49,103 nt of DNA from positions 1 to 49,103 of the forward strand of contig NZ_QXQT01000014.1 in assembly GCF_003660395.1 (NCBI RefSeq). The letters are read 5' to 3'. Both the position numbers and the translations under genes were made by a program. The notes below the pieces were generated by a model. The model was not told where the DNA came from and did no database searches. It saw only the letters and a list, made by a program, of their open reading frames with translations. The stretch comes from Helicobacter vulpis (GTDB lineage Bacteria; Campylobacterota; Campylobacteria; Campylobacterales; Helicobacteraceae). Below, one piece after another: positions 45,112 to 49,103 of the stretch. Position 1 is the stretch's first letter. Each line of letters begins with the position of its first letter.

Positions 45112-46553
45112 TGGGCGCGAAAGTCAAAGGAATACGCTACGCACTGTTGCTAGCCATTGTGGTGTTGGTGCTAATTATGATAGGAGCATGGATGGAACAG
45201 ACCAAACAAAATCAAGTGGGCGATACATACGGCGTGATCAAGCGCGATCAGGTTGGGGAGGGCATTAAATATTTTGCCATCCGAGGGATCAAGATCCCCG
45301 TGATTTATGAAGAAAATCACTTATTGCCCATGGGTACGATTCGTTTGATGTTCATTGGGGGGGGGAATTTGCGCGATAAGGACAAATACGGCTTGTCTAA
45401 ATTGAGCGCGGAGATGCTCAATGAGGGGACCAAAGAGTTAGGCAGTGTCAAATTTGCCGAGCAATTAGAACAATTGGCCATCACCCTAGACACAGATATT
45501 AGATTGGAATCCTTGCACATTGATTTGGGCTTTCTGAAAGAATACCAACAAAAGGCCATCGGTTACTTGCACGATCTCTTGCTCTCCCCCAATCTCACCG
45601 CGAGCGCTTTAGAGAAGGTGCAAAAAAACATGGTGGCCAACGCGCTCACCAAAATGAGCAATTTTGACTACATCGCCCAGCTTGAGCTCAATAAAATTCT
45701 CTTTGCCAACACCCCCCTAGCCCACCCGGCTGTGGGTACGCCAAAAAGTATCCAAAGCATTTCGTTAGAGGATGTGAAAAAACGCCTAGAGGACGCGCTG
45801 GACATTGAGCGGCTCATTATCGTGATGGGCGGAGACATGGATACGGATAAAACCCTAGAACAGCTCAAACCCTTGCTAGAGGCCCTGCCCTCCAACAAAC
45901 CCTTTTTCACCCCCCACTTTAGTACGGCGCAAAAAGCCCAAGAGAAAATCATTTACAAGGACACCCAGCAAGCCTATATCTACTTTGGATCGCCCTTCCA
46001 CATGAAAGATTTGGAAAAAGAGTTGCCCCTAGCCAAAGTGATGAGCTTTGTGTTGGGTTCTAGTGGCTTTGGTTCGCGTTTGATGGACGCTGTTCGAGTC
46101 AAGGGGGGCTTGGCCTACAGCGCTTACATGCGCGTCCAACTCTCGCGCATCATCAATTGCGCCACAGGTTACTTGCAAACCAAGCTAGAGAATCAAGACA
46201 AGAGCATCGCGTTGGTCAAGCAGGTGGTTAAAGAATTTGTACAAAAGGGCATCACCCAAGAGGAGCTAGAAGGGGCTAAGAAATTCTTGCTAGGTTCTGA
46301 GCCTTTGGCCAATGAAACTTTGGGCAAGCGCTTGAACACCAAGTTTCACAATTTCTACTTAGGCCTTCCTCTCAACTACGACAAGATCATGCTAGAGCGC
46401 ATCAAGAACTTGAAACTAGAAGAGATCAACGCCTATATCAAATCCCACCCAGAGGTGGCGGATTTGAGCTTTAGCATCCTCACTATGGATCCCAAAGTCC
46501 AAGCCAGAAAGGCGGCGCAAAAGGAAAAAATGGCTCCCGTAGAGCGCAAATAG
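45111..46553 (+). CDS. Membrane-anchored M16-family protein lacking the zinc motif
   Basis: 480 residues. N-terminal anchor (ALLLAIVVLVLIMIGAW, residues about 10-28), then two M16-type halves. In place of HxxEH the first half reads GLSKLSAEMLNEGT, so His, Glu and His are all missing and proteolysis is unlikely. The substrate-binding region of the second half is kept: GFGSRLMDAVRVKGGLAYSAYM with the Arg and Tyr of active family members. M16B enzymes often pair an active with an inactive subunit; no active partner is in the window. H. pylori HP0657. ATG 45111 overlaps the mqnC stop; the TTG three bases earlier is not needed. Confidence 0.85.
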   Translation: MGAKVKGIRYALLLAIVVLVLIMIGAWMEQTKQNQVGDTYGVIKRDQVGEGIKYFAIRGIKIPVIYEENHLLPMGTIRLMFIGGGNLRDKDKYGLSKLSAEMLNEGTKELGSVKFAEQLEQLAITLDTDIRLESLHIDLGFLKEYQQKAIGYLHDLLLSPNLTASALEKVQKNMVANALTKMSNFDYIAQLELNKILFANTPLAHPAVGTPKSIQSISLEDVKKRLEDALDIERLIIVMGGDMDTDKTLEQLKPLLEALPSNKPFFTPHFSTAQKAQEKIIYKDTQQAYIYFGSPFHMKDLEKELPLAKVMSFVLGSSGFGSRLMDAVRVKGGLAYSAYMRVQLSRIINCATGYLQTKLENQDKSIALVKQVVKEFVQKGITQEELEGAKKFLLGSEPLANETLGKRLNTKFHNFYLGLPLNYDKIMLERIKNLKLEEINAYIKSHPEVADLSFSILTMDPKVQARKAAQKEKMAPVERK

Positions 46554-46586
46554 CAAGCACTCAGGTGTTAGCGTGGAGCTTTTTTG

Positions 46587-46838
46587 ATGGGCACTTTCTT
46601 GCTTTGCCTGCTTGGGCTGTTGGCTTTGGGGGGGCTTGTGAGCGTGTTTCCGGTGGTGTTTGACCTGCTCATCGAATCGGCGGTCTTTTTGATCATCGCC
46701 CTTGTGATCGCCTTTGCAATCGCCCTTGTGGTGGCGGTACTTGTCTTCTTTGCCAATATCGCAGTTGTCTTGCTTGGGCTAGCCCTTGTGGGCGCAGTTG
46801 TGGTGCTTGTCTTGAGAGTATTTGGCATTAAATTCTAA
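46587..46838 (+). CDS. Small hydrophobic membrane protein
   Basis: 83 residues, almost entirely hydrophobic (two or three helices rich in Val, Leu and Ala: ALVIAFAIALVVAVLVFFAN, VLLGLALVGAVVVLVLRVF). GGAG is nine bases upstream. No family recognised. It sits in the operon between the M16-like gene and gatB, 33 and 9 bases away. Codon use matches neighbours and the frame is uninterrupted, so I consider it real. Confidence 0.6.
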   Translation: MGTFLLCLLGLLALGGLVSVFPVVFDLLIESAVFLIIALVIAFAIALVVAVLVFFANIAVVLLGLALVGAVVVLVLRVFGIKF

Positions 46839-46847
46839 AGGATTTTC

Positions 46848-48269
46848 ATGTTTGAAACCATTATCGGACTAGAAGTGCATACCCAGCTCAACACCCAGAC
46901 TAAGATTTTTTGTAGCTGTCCGACTAGCTTTAAAGACACCCCCAATAGCCACACCTGTCCGGTGTGCCTAGGCCTGCCCGGGGCTTTGCCCGTGCTCAAT
47001 GAAGTGGCCTTAAAGAAGGCGATCGCTTTTGGGATGGCCATTGATGCCACCATTAACCAGGATTCGATCTTTGCGCGCAAGAATTACTTTTACCCGGATT
47101 TGCCCAAGGCCTATCAAATCTCCCAATTTGAAATCCCCATTGTGAGCGCGGGGTATTTGGACATTGACACAGAAACAGGCGTGAAGCGCATTGGCATTGA
47201 GCGCGCCCACTTAGAAGAGGACGCGGGGAAAAACATCCATGAAGGGGAGTTTTCTAAGGTGGATTTGAATCGCGCGGGCACGCCTTTACTAGAGATCGTG
47301 AGTCGCCCGGATTTGCGCAGCGCGCAAGAGGCCATCAGTTACCTTAAGAAATTGCACGCCTTGGTGCGCTTTTTGGGCATTTCGGACGCTAATATGCAGG
47401 AGGGGAATTTTCGTTGCGATGCCAATGTGTCCATTCGCCCTAAGGGGGAAGAGAAGCTTTATACCCGTGTGGAGATCAAAAATCTCAATAGTTTTAGATT
47501 TATCCAAAAGGCCATTGAGTACGAGGTAGAACGCCAGATTGAGGCCTTTGAGCGGGGGACTTACGCTAAAGAAGTGGTACAAGAAACTAGGCTTTTTGAC
47601 ACGGCCAAGGGGATCACCCAATCCATGCGCGATAAGGAGGGCTCGGCAGATTATCGTTACTTCCCCGATCCCGATCTTAGGCGCGTGCACATCCCCCAAG
47701 CGCTCTTAGATCAAGACATCCCCGAATTGCCCGATGCCAAAAGGGCGCGCTATGTAGAATTAGGCGTAAAGCCTGAAGACGCGGCTATCCTGGTGAGCGA
47801 TGTGGGCATCGCGCGCTATTTTGAAGAGATGGTAGAGATGGGCGCGAGCGTGAAGGGGAGCGTGTCTTGGCTGTGTGTGGAGTTATTGGGGCGGCTGGAG
47901 GGAGGAGAGTTAGAATCTTGCACAGTGGGCGCGCAGACTCTGGGCACTTTGGTGCAGCGCATTGATTCTAAGAAAATCTCTGGCAAGGCGGGCAAGGAGA
48001 TTTTAGACGCTCTGTTGAATCAAAACTCTAGCCAGCCTAGCGATGTGGACACTTTGATAGAAAAACTTGGGCTAGCCCAAATTCAAGATCAAGGGGCGTT
48101 GTTGCGCGTGGTTGAAGCCCTATTAGCCCAACATCCTGACAAGGTGGCTGAGTATAGGGGGGGTAAGAGTAAGCTCTTGGGCTTTTTTGTTGGGCAGGCG
48201 CTCAAAAACCTCAAGGGGGCAGACCCTAGCGCGCTCAACGCGCTGTTAAAAGAAAAGTTGGAGGGCTAG
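46848..48269 (+). CDS. gatB: Asp-tRNA(Asn)/Glu-tRNA(Gln) amidotransferase subunit B
   Basis: 473 residues. Opening motif [22 protein letters not shown], with a Cys zinc ligand set completed by CPVCLGLPG; also [24 protein letters not shown] and the C-terminal YqeY-like helical domain. GatB phosphorylates the misacylated tRNA for amidation by GatA-derived ammonia. Helicobacter lacks a full set of Gln/Asn synthetases, so this is essential. AAAGGA lies before the ATG. Orthologue HP0658. Confidence 0.96.
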   Translation: MFETIIGLEVHTQLNTQTKIFCSCPTSFKDTPNSHTCPVCLGLPGALPVLNEVALKKAIAFGMAIDATINQDSIFARKNYFYPDLPKAYQISQFEIPIVSAGYLDIDTETGVKRIGIERAHLEEDAGKNIHEGEFSKVDLNRAGTPLLEIVSRPDLRSAQEAISYLKKLHALVRFLGISDANMQEGNFRCDANVSIRPKGEEKLYTRVEIKNLNSFRFIQKAIEYEVERQIEAFERGTYAKEVVQETRLFDTAKGITQSMRDKEGSADYRYFPDPDLRRVHIPQALLDQDIPELPDAKRARYVELGVKPEDAAILVSDVGIARYFEEMVEMGASVKGSVSWLCVELLGRLEGGELESCTVGAQTLGTLVQRIDSKKISGKAGKEILDALLNQNSSQPSDVDTLIEKLGLAQIQDQGALLRVVEALLAQHPDKVAEYRGGKSKLLGFFVGQALKNLKGADPSALNALLKEKLEG

Positions 48270-48344
48270 TCGCTCCCCCCTCTCGCGCACGCTCTAAGAG
48301 ATCAAAACTTGAAAAGGGGGTGGGGCTTAAATCTTGCGCCCTTA

Positions 48345-48970
48345 TCAATCCCCTGCTCTTTGTTGTTCTAAAAGATGCCTGTAATGCGCATAATGTTTCT
48401 CATCTTTGAGGGCTTTATAGGCTTTGGCTAGGTTTTCTAATAAAATGGCTGTGTAGCTTGCCTGTTCTTTAATCGCTAGGCTTTGTTGATAAAATTTAAT
48501 GGCTTCTTGGTAGTGTTTCTCTTTATAAGCACATTGCCCCGCCATGTAAGAACTAAAGGCAGGGCGGTATTTGATTTGGGCAAGCCAAATAAAACGCTCT
48601 AAAGCTTGTTCGTAGCTTCGCTGTGTGAAGAACTCCATCGCATCGTAGAAGATATCCGCTGTTTGTCATATCCTTTATTGCTCTGCTCTTGGGTAGCTGG
48701 TTTATTACGATCACTAGAACAATACGCAGCAAACACTCCAACGACAACCACAAATAAAACACCCCATATCCAGTCTCCTCCTTCATCCTTGACATCCGGA
48801 TTCATCACATAGTCGTAAGCATCAAGCTTACACACTTTATTTCCCCATCTTGCATAAACGGAGCTACTCGTGTAGCGCACCAACTCCCCAGATTTACTAA
48901 AAAGCTCCTCGCCATTTTCATCGTAGGCACACACTTTACCTCCCCTTTGCACGACATTATTAATCGCCAT
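48345..48970 (-). pseudogene. Membrane protein with C-terminal TPR domain, split by one base
   Basis: The first frame (48970-48599) encodes a small beta-type domain (GKVCAYDENGEELFSKSG, YTSSSVYARWGNKVCKLD), a membrane helix (WIWGVLFVVVVGVFAAYC) and a polar linker. The TPR part lies in another frame, open from 48665 to 48345: TADIFYDAMEFFTQRSYEQ, then YKEKHYQEAIKFYQQSL and ENLAKAYKAL. One added base at the A-run 48664-48662 joins linker and TPR (NKGYDK-TADIFYDA) to give 208 residues. The TPR half has no ribosome site of its own, and coding signal extends upstream of its first ATG (48638). Function unknown; the TPR end should face the cytoplasm. Confidence 0.6.
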
Positions 48971-49045
48971 TTATAACTCTGTGGGGGTTTGTTGCAGAAT
49001 CTCCTACTGATATAATTTTGCAATGCCGCTTTGTCTAGCACGCTA

Positions 49046-49103
49046 TCAAAGGCTTGGGTTGGTTTGCTCACTCATGTGCGCCTTAATCGCCTCGTGATAG
49101 AGA
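49046..49103 (-). CDS. C-terminal end of a gene continuing past the right edge
   Basis: The minus strand reads LYHEAIKAHMSEQTNPSL then TGA at 49048-49046. Eighteen residues are too few to identify. The 75 bases to the next ATG (48970) are enough for a promoter but could also be within one operon. Confidence 0.45.
   Translation of the reverse strand, partial: LYHEAIKAHMSEQTNPSL

Noticed and set aside
48270-48344. Terminator after gatB (C-rich run at 48274-48281 against AGGGGGTGGGG near 48313).
   Set aside because: The arms are G/C runs separated by about 30 bases without a compact stem or U-tract; pairing may be fortuitous.
48553-48795. Open frame on the minus strand overlapping the membrane/TPR gene.
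   Set aside because: It is the third frame across the junction; its translation has no signal, domain or ribosome site.

Overview
The window is a chromosomal segment of a gastric Helicobacter, more likely one of the non-pylori species of animals (H. felis, H. heilmannii, H. suis type) than H. pylori. The gene content and local gene order match H. pylori blocks such as napA-HP0242-HP0241-polyprenyl synthase-hemA-proS-hemC, fliW-murG, ruvA-fapA-murJ-cysS, moaA/mobA/flhB and mqnE-bamA-mqnC-HP0657-gatB. The sequence is richer in G+C than H. pylori and full of GCGC. Species assignment is inference from memory of these families; no search was run.

Layout. 1-230: eroded phage-like coding sequence on the minus strand. 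285-8041: a RclA-like flavoprotein, then a tightly overlapping operon joining NapA/Dps, two Helicobacter-specific proteins, polyprenyl diphosphate synthase and tetrapyrrole genes (hemA, hemC) with proS and fxsA. 8127-9771: tRNA-Ser(GCU), then fliW-murG behind a sigma-54-type promoter. 9762-11567: DNA-uptake genes comB2-comB3 and a DUF2130 protein. 11616-15455: a broken DUF5675 gene, an S4 protein, ileS and queF. 15472-24138: two related exported proteins, a K+ channel, rpmB, a di-haem peroxidase, periplasmic asparaginase, a duplicated-domain exported protein and a chemoreceptor. 24253-27344: an outer-membrane protein, an ABC transporter pair, an EexN-like protein and a 44-residue lipoprotein too short for ordinary ORF calling. 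27453-27517: a left end resembling IS608. 27527-36030: class II DAHP synthase, ruvA, a FapA/DUF342 protein, murJ, cysS, mqnD and a serine hydrolase. 36027-39288: flhB, mobA and a DpnII-type restriction-modification pair as one overlapping minus-strand operon. 39385-48269: moaA, mqnE, bamA, mqnC, an M16-like protein, a small membrane protein and gatB. 48345-49103: a membrane/TPR gene and the end of one more gene.

Functionally the window carries three futalosine-pathway genes for menaquinone (mqnE, mqnC, mqnD), isoprenoid and haem supply, oxidative defence (RclA-like, NapA, cytochrome c peroxidase), cell-wall synthesis (murG, murJ), outer-membrane biogenesis (bamA) and flagellar control (fliW, flhB, FapA-like).

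The most notable observations are: (i) four genes (fapA-like, mqnD, the TPR gene, DUF5675), and probably a fifth at the left edge, are each broken by one shift that a single added base repairs, which points to short-homopolymer undercalls unless reads prove otherwise; the fapA-like break sits exactly on a canonical -1 slippery heptamer; (ii) bamA appears to start at AUU; (iii) QueF lacks the conserved His next to its substrate-binding Glu; (iv) an IS608-like transposon end survives without its transposase; (v) a restriction-modification pair has been inserted into the moaA-mobA-flhB block. I did not find a convincing new multi-gene defence or metabolic system. The least-explained loci are the paired exported proteins at 15472-17351 and the chemoreceptor-linked duplicated exported protein at 21084-22229.
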